Shown one piece after another: positions 6,388 through 13,639 of a stretch of 24,829 nt of DNA. A program made the position numbers and the translations under genes. The notes below the pieces were generated by a model. The model had not been told where the DNA came from. It worked only from the letters and a program-made list of their open reading frames with translations, and did not search any database. Position 1 is the stretch's first letter. Every line of letters begins with the position of its first letter. The stretch is taken from contig CAZWKX010000030.1 of the NCBI GenBank assembly GCA_964633975.1, forward strand, positions 1-24,829, written 5' to 3'. The stretch comes from CAZWKX01 sp964633975. Its GTDB lineage: Bacteria; Actinomycetota; Acidimicrobiia; Spongiisociales; UBA11373.

Positions 6388-7784
6388 CTCCCCACGTGCT
6401 CGACGAGCCGGCTCGCCGTCACCGTGGTGACACCGGCCAGATCCGCGGCGGCAACCCCATGCCGGAAGGCGGCAGAACGCGCCGCAGTCTCCGGGTCCAG
6501 ACCACGCGCCACCAGGGCGGCGACCATCCCGGTGAGAACGTCACCGCTGCCGAGCGTTGCCAGCTCGGGGCCGCCGGATGCCACCACCCAGCGCTCGCTG
6601 CCGGCGACCACAGTGGGGCTGCCCTTGAGCAGCACCACGGCTCCGGTCTCCTCGGCCAGCGTTGCCGCGGTGCCGTAGCCCGCCTCGGAGCCGCTCAGCC
6701 GCAGGAACTCGCCGGGGTGAGGCGTGATGACGGTCGGATGGCTGCGCGCCGTCAGACCGTCGACGCTGGTGGCATTGATGCCGTCGGCATCCAGCACCAG
6801 GGGACGGTCCCAGCCGGCGAGCAAGGCCGCCACGAAGCCCTCAACGCCGGGTCCGAGCCCGGGGCCGAGTGCCATCACATCGAAACGTTCGCCGGCCTCG
6901 AGCACGGCGTCGGCGTCGGCGGCCGCAAAAGATTCGCCCTTGCCGACGCCGACGGTCGTCAGCGAAAGATCGGCGGCCGCCAGCTCAGGTCGAAGCGCAT
7001 CGGGACAGGCAAGGCGCACATACCCGGCGCCGAAGCCGAGCGCTCCACGAGCCGCCAGCGCAGCCGCCCCTCCCAACCCACGGGAGCCTCCGACCACCAG
7101 AACCGTGCCCGCAGACCACTTGTGGGCGCGCCGAGGCCTGCGAGGAACCGCGGCGTCCTCTTCTTCGCAGAGCAGCAGCACCGGATCCCCCCCGTCCAGA
7201 CCGATGTCGACGATCTCGACGCAGCCGCATCGCTCCGGCCCCTCTCCCAGCACGTGGCCTACTTTCAACGCGTGGAAGGTGACAGTGCGCTCGGCGGTGA
7301 AGACGGCGCCGTCGACGCTGCCGTCGGCCCCGTTGAGGCCGCTGGGCAGATCGACGGCCAGCACTGACGCCGGGTGCTCGGTCCAGGCCGGCAGCGGGTC
7401 GGCGAGCCTGCCGCGAAACCCTGACCCAAACAGACCGTCGATGAGCAAATCGCAGGGCTCGGGCTCGCCGATGGGGCACACGCGTACACCCCGGGCCTTG
7501 GCGGCCGATGCGGCCCGACCCGCAGGCGAGCCGCCCTTGGGCTCACCCAGGGCCCGAACCTCCACGTCCACGCCGCGTCGCTTCAGGTGGCGAGCCGCGA
7601 CGTAGGCGTCACCGCCGTTGTTGCCCGGTCCAGCGAGGGCAAGCACACGACTCCCATACCCGGCACCCATACGCACGGCGGCCAGGGCGACGCCGAATCC
7701 GGCCCGCTCCATAAGAGTGTCGACCGGGTCACCGGCGGCCGCGTCGAGACGGGCCGACTCTTCGGGAGTGATGATCGGCTTCAT
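6375..7784 (-). CDS. nnr: bifunctional NAD(P)HX epimerase / ADP-dependent NAD(P)HX dehydratase
   Basis: A 469-residue fusion protein repairing hydrated NAD(P)H. The N-terminal YjeF/NnrE domain (about residues 1-210) contains AGPGNNGGDAYVAARHL (51-67), and converts R-NAD(P)HX to the S form. The C-terminal ribokinase-like NnrD domain (about 220-469) contains HPGEFLRLSG (356-365), LLKGSPTVV (385-393) and the catalytic GSGDVLTG (412-419), and dehydrates the S form with ADP. It is the first gene of the operon and diverges from the DUF368 gene; on its strand a possible -10 box TACCAT lies at 7811-7816. No Shine-Dalgarno sequence is obvious. Confidence 0.96.
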   Translation of the reverse strand: MKPIITPEESARLDAAAGDPVDTLMERAGFGVALAAVRMGAGYGSRVLALAGPGNNGGDAYVAARHLKRRGVDVEVRALGEPKGGSPAGRAASAAKARGVRVCPIGEPEPCDLLIDGLFGSGFRGRLADPLPAWTEHPASVLAVDLPSGLNGADGSVDGAVFTAERTVTFHALKVGHVLGEGPERCGCVEIVDIGLDGGDPVLLLCEEEDAAVPRRPRRAHKWSAGTVLVVGGSRGLGGAAALAARGALGFGAGYVRLACPDALRPELAAADLSLTTVGVGKGESFAAADADAVLEAGERFDVMALGPGLGPGVEGFVAALLAGWDRPLVLDADGINATSVDGLTARSHPTVITPHPGEFLRLSGSEAGYGTAATLAEETGAVVLLKGSPTVVAGSERWVVASGGPELATLGSGDVLTGMVAALVARGLDPETAARSAAFRHGVAAADLAGVTTVTASRLVEHVGRWAQ

Positions 7785-7833
7785 GATCGATGGGCTCGGA
7801 GCACGCCTGGATGGTACCGGCGCCCCGGCCGGT

Positions 7834-7839
7834 TAGCCT
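7834..7839 (+). promoter_or_regulatory. possible -10 box for the DUF368 gene
   Basis: TAGCCT (TAnnnT type) ends 8 bases before the ATG at 7848, the same spacing as the candidate before the plus-strand kinase gene. No ribosome binding site is seen, so a near-leaderless transcript is possible. The short divergent spacer 7785-7847 must hold promoters for both nnr and this gene. No convincing -35 element is visible. Confidence 0.25.
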
Positions 7840-7847
7840 TGCCGCCG

Positions 7848-8783
7848 ATGCGTCGCTCACCCCTACACCATTTGCTCAACGTCGTGCGCGGATTCCTGAT
7901 GGGTTCCGCCGACATCGTGCCTGGGGTATCCGGCGGCACGATGGCCCTCGTGCTCGGCATCTACGAACGTTTGGTCCACAACATCCGCACGGCGGCTGGC
8001 GGCATCAGCTCCCTGCTCCGAGGCCGGATGGGCCGGGCACGGCGCCAGTTCGGCGACGTGGAGTGGCTCTTCCTGGTGTTTCTCGCCGCCGGTATCGGGC
8101 TCGCCCTCTTCAGCCTCGCCGCTCTCATCGAGCATCTCCTGGAGGATGAGCCTCAGGCCACCGCCGCGGCCTTCTTCGGTCTCGTCGCCGGGTCGATCAC
8201 GATTGCCTGGCGCCTGGTGCGCCGCTGGGACCCTCTCCGCCTCTCCGTGCTGGTGGCGGTGGCGCTGGCCGCCTTCTTCCTCCTGGGCCTTCGTTCCGAG
8301 GACGTCACCGAGCCGGCGCTCTGGATGTACTTCGCCGCAGGGGTGTTGGCGATCGTGGCCATGATCCTGCCCGGGATCTCGGGCTCGTTCGTCCTGCTCA
8401 TGATTGGCATGTACGAAGCAGTACTCACCGCGGTCAACCAAAGGGATCTCGGCATACTGGCCGTGTTCATCGTCGGCGCCGCCATCGGCCTCGCCGCCTT
8501 CTCCACGCTGCTCGACCGGCTGCTGCGCGACCACCACGACACCGTCATGGCCGTGCTCATCGGGCTCATGGCCGGCTCGCTGCGTGTGCTGTGGCCCTGG
8601 CCGGACGGCACCGACACCGCCCGCCTGGCTCGCCCGGTCGACTGGGTGGTGCCGTTGATAGCCGCGGCTACGGGACTAGTGGTGGTGCTGGTGATCGGGT
8701 GGGCAGGGCAGAGGACTCAGAGCAGAGAAATCAGAACTCAGAATTCAGATCGCGTTGCGCCATTTCCAGACTCTGAACTCTGA
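7848..8783 (+). CDS. DUF368 membrane protein (PopT-type undecaprenyl-phosphate flippase family)
   Basis: A 311-residue polytopic membrane protein. The segment FLMGSADIVPGVSGGTMALV (residues 17-36), with its later echo VAMILPGISGSFVLLMIGMY, is diagnostic of DUF368. Members of this family (PopT) were shown to recycle undecaprenyl phosphate across the cytoplasmic membrane for cell-wall synthesis. About eight hydrophobic segments are visible. The ATG at 7848 is preferred over the upstream extension to 7587, which lies inside nnr. The last roughly 25 residues are polar and are encoded by the dispersed repeat at 8711-8789; the stop (8781-8783) lies within the repeat's right arm. It stands alone on the plus strand among cell-wall precursor genes (glmM, glmS, alr). 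Confidence 0.9.
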   Translation: MRRSPLHHLLNVVRGFLMGSADIVPGVSGGTMALVLGIYERLVHNIRTAAGGISSLLRGRMGRARRQFGDVEWLFLVFLAAGIGLALFSLAALIEHLLEDEPQATAAAFFGLVAGSITIAWRLVRRWDPLRLSVLVAVALAAFFLLGLRSEDVTEPALWMYFAAGVLAIVAMILPGISGSFVLLMIGMYEAVLTAVNQRDLGILAVFIVGAAIGLAAFSTLLDRLLRDHHDTVMAVLIGLMAGSLRVLWPWPDGTDTARLARPVDWVVPLIAAATGLVVVLVIGWAGQRTQSREIRTQNSDRVAPFPDSEL

Positions 8784-8789
8784 ACTCTG
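8711..8789. repeat. dispersed heptad-type inverted repeat, copy A
   Basis: The left arm consists of about 7-bp units ending in TCAG; the best-pairing part, 8732-8749, is an 18-nt match (15 of 18) to the reverse complement of the right arm 8772-8789, with a 22-nt central part containing TCGCGTTGCGCC. It overlaps the 3' coding end of the DUF368 gene and sits just past the acpS stop on the other strand. It shares GACTCTGAACTCTGA exactly with copy C (15735-15804). Confidence 0.8.
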
Positions 8790-8813
8790 CAGTCGGCCCT
8801 ACGGGCCGACTGC
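8789..8813. terminator. perfect 11-bp hairpin at the 3' end of acpS
   Basis: GCAGTCGGCCC (8789-8799), loop TAC, GGGCCGACTGC (8803-8813) is a perfect stem. The acpS stop codon is in the loop/stem base (8799-8801), and the stem abuts repeat copy A. It lies between two convergent genes and may act as a bidirectional transcription end or RNA-stabilising stem. No T-tract follows on either strand, so it is not a canonical Rho-independent terminator. Confidence 0.5.
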
Positions 8814-9170
8814 TACCGCCACAACCAGCGCCGCCTCGTCCGTGTGCGTCACGGTCACGTGCACCTCGGTGACGCCGAGCTCCTCCGCCCGGTCCCTAGC
8901 CGTGCCCCGCAGCACGACCCGAGGCTGGCCGCCTCCGGTTATCTCGATATCTCTCCACCTGATGCTGCGCCACCCGCGGCCCAGGCTCTTCATCACCGCC
9001 TCCTTGCCGGCAAAGCGGGCGGCGAGCCGGCGCTCGGGCCGAGCGAAACGGAACGCGTAGACGCGCTCGCTCTCCGTGAAGCATCGCTCCGGAAACTGCT
9101 CGTAGCGGGTGAGCAGCCTCTTCACCCGCTCGATCTCGGCGATGTCGACTCCCAATCCGACAACCCGCAT
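8799..9170 (-). CDS. acpS: holo-[acyl-carrier-protein] synthase
   Basis: A 123-residue AcpS-type phosphopantetheinyl transferase, which moves 4'-phosphopantetheine from CoA to the serine of acyl carrier protein for fatty-acid synthesis. GVDIAEIERV (residues 7-16) supplies the metal-binding aspartate and FAGKEAVMKSLG (53-64) is the second signature. The start lies 8 bp after the glmS stop; the ribosome binding site (TAGGAG) includes that stop codon, so the two are co-transcribed. The C terminus (VAVAVGP) is encoded by one arm of the 8789-8813 hairpin. Confidence 0.95.
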   Translation of the reverse strand: MRVVGLGVDIAEIERVKRLLTRYEQFPERCFTESERVYAFRFARPERRLAARFAGKEAVMKSLGRGWRSIRWRDIEITGGGQPRVVLRGTARDRAEELGVTEVHVTVTHTDEAALVVAVAVGP

Positions 9171-9178
9171 GAACTCTC

Positions 9179-11002
9179 CTACTCGACCGTGACGCTCTTG
9201 GCCAGATTGCGGGGCTGGTCGATGTCGTGACCGCGAGCTGCCGCCACGTGATAGGCAAGCAGCTGGAGTAGCACGGCGGAGAGCACCGGGCTGAACAGAT
9301 CCGGCACACGTGGGATCCTCAGAACCTGATCGGCGTGCTTCGCAACCTCCTCGTCGTCCTCGTAGGCCACGGCCAAGGTGAAGGCGTAGCGCGCCTTCAC
9401 CTCCTGCATCGCCGACACCGTCTTGTCGTAGACGGCGCCCTGGGTCAGCACGACCACCACGGGCGTGCCCTCGGTGACCAGCGCCAGAGTGCCGTGCTTG
9501 AGCTCGCCCGCCGGCATCGCCTCCGAGTGCACGTAGGAGATCTCCTTCATCTTCAGCGATCCCTCCATGGCAACGGCGTAATCGAGACCGCGGCCGATGA
9601 AATAGACGTCATCGTGGCCGGCGAGTCGGCCTGCGACGACCCGCACGGCCTCATCGGCCTCGAGCGTCTCCGCCACCTTGCCCGGCAGGAGACGAAGCTG
9701 CGAGGCGAGCCAGTCGGCCTCCTGCTCACCGACATTTCCCATCTGCACACCGAAGGCAAGCGCCATCAGGTACTCCCCGACCAGCATGGCCAGATATGCC
9801 TTGGTCGAGGCGACGGCGATCTCGGGGCCGGCCCGCACGTAGAGCACATCGTCAGCGTCGCGGCTGAGCGTCGAGCCGACGACATTGGTGAGGGCGAGCA
9901 CCCGCGAACCCCGTTCGGCGGCAAGCTCCGCCGCGGCGAGTGTGTCCGCCGTCTCGCCGGACTGGCTGATGGCGACGGTCAGCGAGCCGGGTGCGATCAG
10001 TGGGTCCCGGTACCTCAGCTCGTGGGCATATGCCACCTCGACGGGCACTCGCAGCAGACGCTCGAAGACCTCCTTGCCCACCATGCCGGCGTGGAACGCC
10101 GTGCCACACGCCGTGATCCAGATCTTCTCGAGCGAGCCGACGAGCTTGGGTACGTCCACACTGTCCAGGACGACGCCGGCACCGTCGAGCAGGCGCCCGC
10201 TCAGGGTGTCGGCGATGACCCGCGGCTGTTCGAAGATCTCCTTGAGCATGAAGTGGGGATAGCCGCCCCGCTCGGCCTGCTCGGCATCCCAGGTTATGTC
10301 GAGGAACTCCCTCTCGACCGGCTCACCTTCGAGCGTCTCGATCTTCACGCCGTCGCGGGTCACATCGACGACTTCCCCGTTGTCGACCACGGCGATGTTC
10401 CGAGTGTGGTGAAGGATGGCGGGTATGTCCGATGCCAGGAACATCTCTCCGTCGCCGTACCCGATCACGAGAGGGCTGATCATGCGCACGGCGACGATGC
10501 GGCCGGGTTCCCTGCTCGAGATGACGACGAGGGCGTAGGCACCTTGTGCCCGCTTCACCGCCCGGCGGACCGCTTCGAGCAAATCGCCGTCGTACTCCTC
10601 GGCGATCAGATGAGCCAACACCTCGGTATCGGTGTCGGAGGAGAAGTCGGCGCCGCGGGCCGCCAGCTCGTCACGCAGGTCCAGGAAGTTCTCGATGATG
10701 CCGTTGTGCACCACGGCGATCTCGCCACTGGGATCGGTGTGGGGATGGGCGTTGCGGTCGCTCGGCGCACCATGGGTAGCCCAGCGGGTGTGACCGATAC
10801 CCACGTGCCCCGGAGCCGGGGCGCCTTCGAGCAGCTCGTCGAGACGGGCCAGCTTGCCTTCCGTCTTTCGCACGACGAGCCCGCCACCGTCACACACCGC
10901 GATGCCGGCTGAGTCGTAGCCGCGGTACTCCAGGCGCCGCAGGCCATCGATGAGGATGGGGGCGGCCGGACGACCTCCGACGTAGCCCATGATTCCGCAC
11001 AC
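9179..11002 (-). CDS. glmS: glutamine--fructose-6-phosphate aminotransferase (isomerizing)
   Basis: A 607-residue GlmS, making glucosamine-6-phosphate from fructose-6-phosphate and glutamine, the first step to UDP-GlcNAc. The start is a GTG at 11002 giving fMet-Cys-Gly-Ile-Met-Gly-Tyr-Val; the cysteine becomes the N-terminal nucleophile of the glutaminase domain after methionine removal, so this start is required by function. AAGGGAG lies just upstream as ribosome binding site. Two SIS sugar-isomerase domains follow (ISQSGETADTLAA is visible) and the protein ends in the conserved AKSVTVE. It is followed closely by acpS. Confidence 0.97.
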   Translation of the reverse strand: MCGIMGYVGGRPAAPILIDGLRRLEYRGYDSAGIAVCDGGGLVVRKTEGKLARLDELLEGAPAPGHVGIGHTRWATHGAPSDRNAHPHTDPSGEIAVVHNGIIENFLDLRDELAARGADFSSDTDTEVLAHLIAEEYDGDLLEAVRRAVKRAQGAYALVVISSREPGRIVAVRMISPLVIGYGDGEMFLASDIPAILHHTRNIAVVDNGEVVDVTRDGVKIETLEGEPVEREFLDITWDAEQAERGGYPHFMLKEIFEQPRVIADTLSGRLLDGAGVVLDSVDVPKLVGSLEKIWITACGTAFHAGMVGKEVFERLLRVPVEVAYAHELRYRDPLIAPGSLTVAISQSGETADTLAAAELAAERGSRVLALTNVVGSTLSRDADDVLYVRAGPEIAVASTKAYLAMLVGEYLMALAFGVQMGNVGEQEADWLASQLRLLPGKVAETLEADEAVRVVAGRLAGHDDVYFIGRGLDYAVAMEGSLKMKEISYVHSEAMPAGELKHGTLALVTEGTPVVVVLTQGAVYDKTVSAMQEVKARYAFTLAVAYEDDEEVAKHADQVLRIPRVPDLFSPVLSAVLLQLLAYHVAAARGHDIDQPRNLAKSVTVE

Positions 11003-11264
11003 GAGCGCGTCTCCCTTCACATGGGAGACCGGGAACCGCGAGCAGGATCGCTCCGGACCCTGCCTCACACCGGGCCGGGCTCTACCTCCGAGGTCGCCCT
11101 CGGGCTCTAACCCGAACCGTCACGACCGTGAGCGGCCGAGAGGGCATCCGCCGACTGCTCGATACTCCCTCTTCCTCGTCACCTCGATGAGGACAGGCGC
11201 TTCGACGTCGGTCTCCGGTCTCGTCTTCGGTTGTATCGGCGGCACAGGGCCACCTGGAGACACA
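11003..11264 (-). other. 262-bp gene-free space between glmM and glmS, possible glmS leader
   Basis: No credible gene lies here on either strand; open frames through it are shadows of glmM. It must hold whatever promoter drives glmS, but no clear -35/-10 pair could be assigned. Two short stems share bases and exclude one another: CCGAGG/CCTCGG (11088-11093 with 11098-11103) and CGGG/CCCG (11101-11104 with 11111-11114). I do not recognise the glmS ribozyme here. Confidence 0.35.
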
Positions 11265-12602
11265 TTAGCCCTGTTCAGGCACAGCGCTGCCGAGCTCTCG
11301 CCGCACCACCCCGACCAGCTCGTCTGCGATGGCTGCAGCTTCGTGTGCCGTGGATGCTTCCACCATGACCCGCACCAGAGACTCCGTGCCGGATGGACGC
11401 ACAAGCACCCGGCCCTCGTTGCCGAGGCGCTTCTGCATCGTCTCGACGGCACGCCACACCGGCTCCGCGTCGGGCAAGCGCTCTTTCACACGCACTTGCA
11501 CGTTGCGCAGCACCTGAGGGTATTCGGTCATGATTCGACGCAGCTCACGCAGTGGGCTGCCCTCGGCTGCCACAACCTCAAGCAACCGCATGGCCGTGAG
11601 CAGGCCGTCACCGGTGGGCTCACCTCCGAAGATCACATGGCCGCTCTGCTCGCCGCCAAGCACGGCCCCGGTGCGCCGCATCACGTCGAGCACGTGGCGG
11701 TCGCCCACCGGCGTTTCCTCCACTTTGATGCCCATGCTCCTCATCGCGAGCCGGAAGCCGAGGTTCGACATCACGGTCACCACCACAACATTGCCTGGGA
11801 GCGCGTCCATCTGACGAAGACGCTTGGCCACGATCGCCATGATGACGTCACCGTTGGCGGGGACGCCGTCCTCGTCTATGGCGACGAGCCGATCGGCGTC
11901 GCCGTCGAAGGCGAGGCCGATGCGCCCCTTGGCCTGCTTGGCCAGGAACGATGGATTTGTGGCCCCGCAGCCCTCGTTGATGTTCATGCCGCTCGGCTCG
12001 GCCGCGTAGGTGGTCACGTCGGCCCCGAGTCGATGGAAGAGCCGTGGAGCGGCTACAAAGGCGGATCCGTTGGCGCAATCGAGCCCCACCGATATCCCGT
12101 TCAGGGACAGATCGGCCGCCTGAGCCAGATGGTCGAGGTACCGATCCAAAGCATCGGGCATGCCGACGTTCATGCCGATCCTCTCGCCCTCCACCGGCAC
12201 CGAGGGCGGGCCATGCCGATAGCGCGCCTCGATGGCCGCTTCTCGTTCGGAATCCAGCTTGCTTCCGTCCTCGGCGAAGAACTTGATGCCGTTGTCGGAT
12301 GCCGGGTTGTGGCTGGCGCTCACCATGACGCCGTAGCGTCCCCACGTCACCCGAGTGAGGTACGAAACGGCCCCCACCGGCACGATACCGAGATCGACGG
12401 TGTCCAAGCCGGCAGCATGGAAGCCCGACTGCACCGCGGCCACGAGCATCTGCCCGGAGCGCCGGGTGTCGCGACCCACAAGCACCGTCCCCGTGCATCC
12501 GTCGCCGGCGGCACGAGCCAGACCCATGACCAGCTCGGGAGTCAGATCGACGTTGGCGCATCCGCGCACACCGTCGGTGCCGAACAGGGAGGTGCCGTTC
12601 AT
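11265..12602 (-). CDS. glmM: phosphoglucosamine mutase
   Basis: A 445-residue alpha-D-phosphohexomutase converting glucosamine-6-phosphate to glucosamine-1-phosphate, the step after GlmS. FGTDGVRG (residues 7-14) opens the protein, VSASHNP (94-100) holds the phosphoserine S97, DGDADR binds the metal, and GGEQSGH and the C-terminal RPSGTE bind substrate. The start has a GAAGGGA ribosome binding site and lies 32 bp after rpsI, so it is probably in the rplM-rpsI transcript, as in other actinobacteria. Confidence 0.97.
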   Translation of the reverse strand: MNGTSLFGTDGVRGCANVDLTPELVMGLARAAGDGCTGTVLVGRDTRRSGQMLVAAVQSGFHAAGLDTVDLGIVPVGAVSYLTRVTWGRYGVMVSASHNPASDNGIKFFAEDGSKLDSEREAAIEARYRHGPPSVPVEGERIGMNVGMPDALDRYLDHLAQAADLSLNGISVGLDCANGSAFVAAPRLFHRLGADVTTYAAEPSGMNINEGCGATNPSFLAKQAKGRIGLAFDGDADRLVAIDEDGVPANGDVIMAIVAKRLRQMDALPGNVVVVTVMSNLGFRLAMRSMGIKVEETPVGDRHVLDVMRRTGAVLGGEQSGHVIFGGEPTGDGLLTAMRLLEVVAAEGSPLRELRRIMTEYPQVLRNVQVRVKERLPDAEPVWRAVETMQKRLGNEGRVLVRPSGTESLVRVMVEASTAHEAAAIADELVGVVRRELGSAVPEQG

Positions 12603-12634
12603 GTCGTCCCTTCGGCCGGTGCCGCCAGGCGCAT

Positions 12635-13027
12635 CTAGCGCTTCGTGTACTGGGGGGCCCGACGCGCCTTGCGAAGACCGTACTTCTTGCGTTCGACTAC
12701 CCGCGCGTCACGGCTGAGCATGCCGGCCTTCTTCAGAGAATGCCGCAATTCCGGGTTCACCACGACCAGAGCACGCGCGATGCCGAGACGGAGAGCGTCG
12801 GTCTGGCCGGTGAGACCCCCACCCTCGAGGGAGGCCTTGATATCGAACCGCCCTTCCATACCGACCGACCTGATCGGCTCCAGCACCCGCAGCCGCTGCG
12901 CCATGCTCGGGAAGTAGGCCTCGAGCGCGCGGCCGTTCAGCGATATCTCTCCGCTGCCGTCGTAGATGCGTACCCGCGCCACGGAGGACTTGCGGCGGCC
13001 GACTGTCTGGGCGAGGGGCTTCGGCAT
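12635..13027 (-). CDS. rpsI: 30S ribosomal protein S9
   Basis: A 130-residue S9 (uS9). It ends in the conserved KARRAPQYTKR tail, which reaches the P-site tRNA, and contains GRRKSSVARV (residues 10-19). The ATG at 13027 overlaps the rplM stop by one base (TGATG), indicating coupled translation. The frame is open far upstream to 14185, but that extension is a shadow of rplM and the opposite-strand gene. Confidence 0.98.
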   Translation of the reverse strand: MPKPLAQTVGRRKSSVARVRIYDGSGEISLNGRALEAYFPSMAQRLRVLEPIRSVGMEGRFDIKASLEGGGLTGQTDALRLGIARALVVVNPELRHSLKKAGMLSRDARVVERKKYGLRKARRAPQYTKR

Positions 13028-13482
13028 CAAGAGACCTTTCGTATGTCGAGTTCCATGGGCTTGGGAGCCTGAGCCCGATGGGGATGATCGGGCCCGGCGT
13101 AGACCTTCAGCTTCTTCAGCATGCGGCGGCCGAGGCGGTTCTTGGGCAGCATGCCCCGCACGGCCTGCTCCAAGATGCGCTCCGGGTGCCTCGCCAGGAT
13201 TTCGGCATAGCTCTTGCCGGTGAGCCCACCCGGATGGCCGGAGTGATGGAAGTAGCGCTTGTCCTCCGCCTTTTTGCCCGTCACCGCCACCTTCTCCGCA
13301 TTGACGACGACGACGTAGTCGCCGGTATCCATATGCGGAGCGAAGATCGCCTTGTGTTTTCCGCGCAGCACCTTCGCCACCTCGCTGGCCAGCCGCCCCA
13401 GCGGCAAATCGGTGGCGTCCGCCACCCACCACGAGCGCTCGACGTCGGCGGGCCGAGGCGTAAACGTCTTCTGCGATCTCAT
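13027..13482 (-). CDS. rplM: 50S ribosomal protein L13
   Basis: A 151-residue L13 (uL13), an early-assembly protein of the large subunit. WWVADATDLPLGRLAS (about residues 17-32), the GDYVVVVNAEKV stretch, and MLPKNRLGRRMLKKLKVY (about residues 109-126) are family features. The ATG at 13482 has an AGAGGA ribosome binding site; the frame extends upstream to 13641 but that part is the leader. It opens the rplM-rpsI-glmM operon. Confidence 0.97.
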   Translation of the reverse strand: MRSQKTFTPRPADVERSWWVADATDLPLGRLASEVAKVLRGKHKAIFAPHMDTGDYVVVVNAEKVAVTGKKAEDKRYFHHSGHPGGLTGKSYAEILARHPERILEQAVRGMLPKNRLGRRMLKKLKVYAGPDHPHRAQAPKPMELDIRKVS

Positions 13483-13550
13483 CGGTTCCTCTGCAAGGTG
13501 GACCGTGCCTCTGGGCACGGGAAAGCGCCCCGCAGCGGGGGCGACGGGCA
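13483..13550 (-). promoter_or_regulatory. structured 5' leader of rplM-rpsI with two hairpins
   Basis: Downstream of the predicted promoter the leader RNA can form two stems: CGCCCC/GGGGCG (13526-13531 with 13538-13543) and a perfect 7-bp stem CCGTGCC/GGCACGG (13503-13509 with 13514-13520) with a four-base loop, just before the ribosome binding site. Leaders bound by L13 itself are known for rplM-rpsI in other bacteria; whether this one works that way is inference. Confidence 0.45.
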
Positions 13551-13579
13551 ATGGTATCCGACCCCCGGCGCCACCGCAA
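13551..13579 (-). promoter_or_regulatory. promoter of rplM-rpsI-glmM
   Basis: On the minus strand, TTGCGG (complement of 13574-13579) and TACCAT (complement of 13551-13556) are exactly 17 bp apart, a standard sigma-70-type layout with a good actinobacterial -10. Transcription would begin near 13544 and give a leader of about 60 nt. Confidence 0.55.
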
Positions 13580-13639
13580 TTCTCCCGGAACGGGGCGTAG
13601 CGTCCTGCGGGAATCCGCAAAACTGGTGGAGATGATGCC

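Noticed and set aside
8711..8789. CRISPR array as explanation for the TCAGA-type repeats
   Set aside because: Units are about 7 bp, imperfect and in inverted arrangement without spacers; no cas genes nearby.
8789..8813. Canonical Rho-independent terminator
   Set aside because: The stem is perfect but no T-tract follows on either strand; listed only as a possible 3'-end structure.
9335..10912. Long open frame on the plus strand opposite glmS (525 codons)
   Set aside because: It is the antisense shadow of glmS in GC-rich DNA; composition is histidine/arginine/glycine-rich and no family features are visible.
11100..11160. Possible short leader peptide on the minus strand before glmS
   Set aside because: About 20 codons, arginine-rich, without a well-placed ribosome binding site; nothing supports translation.
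10989..12638. Long open frame on the plus strand opposite glmM (549 codons)
   Set aside because: Antisense shadow of glmM and the spacer beside it; no recognisable domain.
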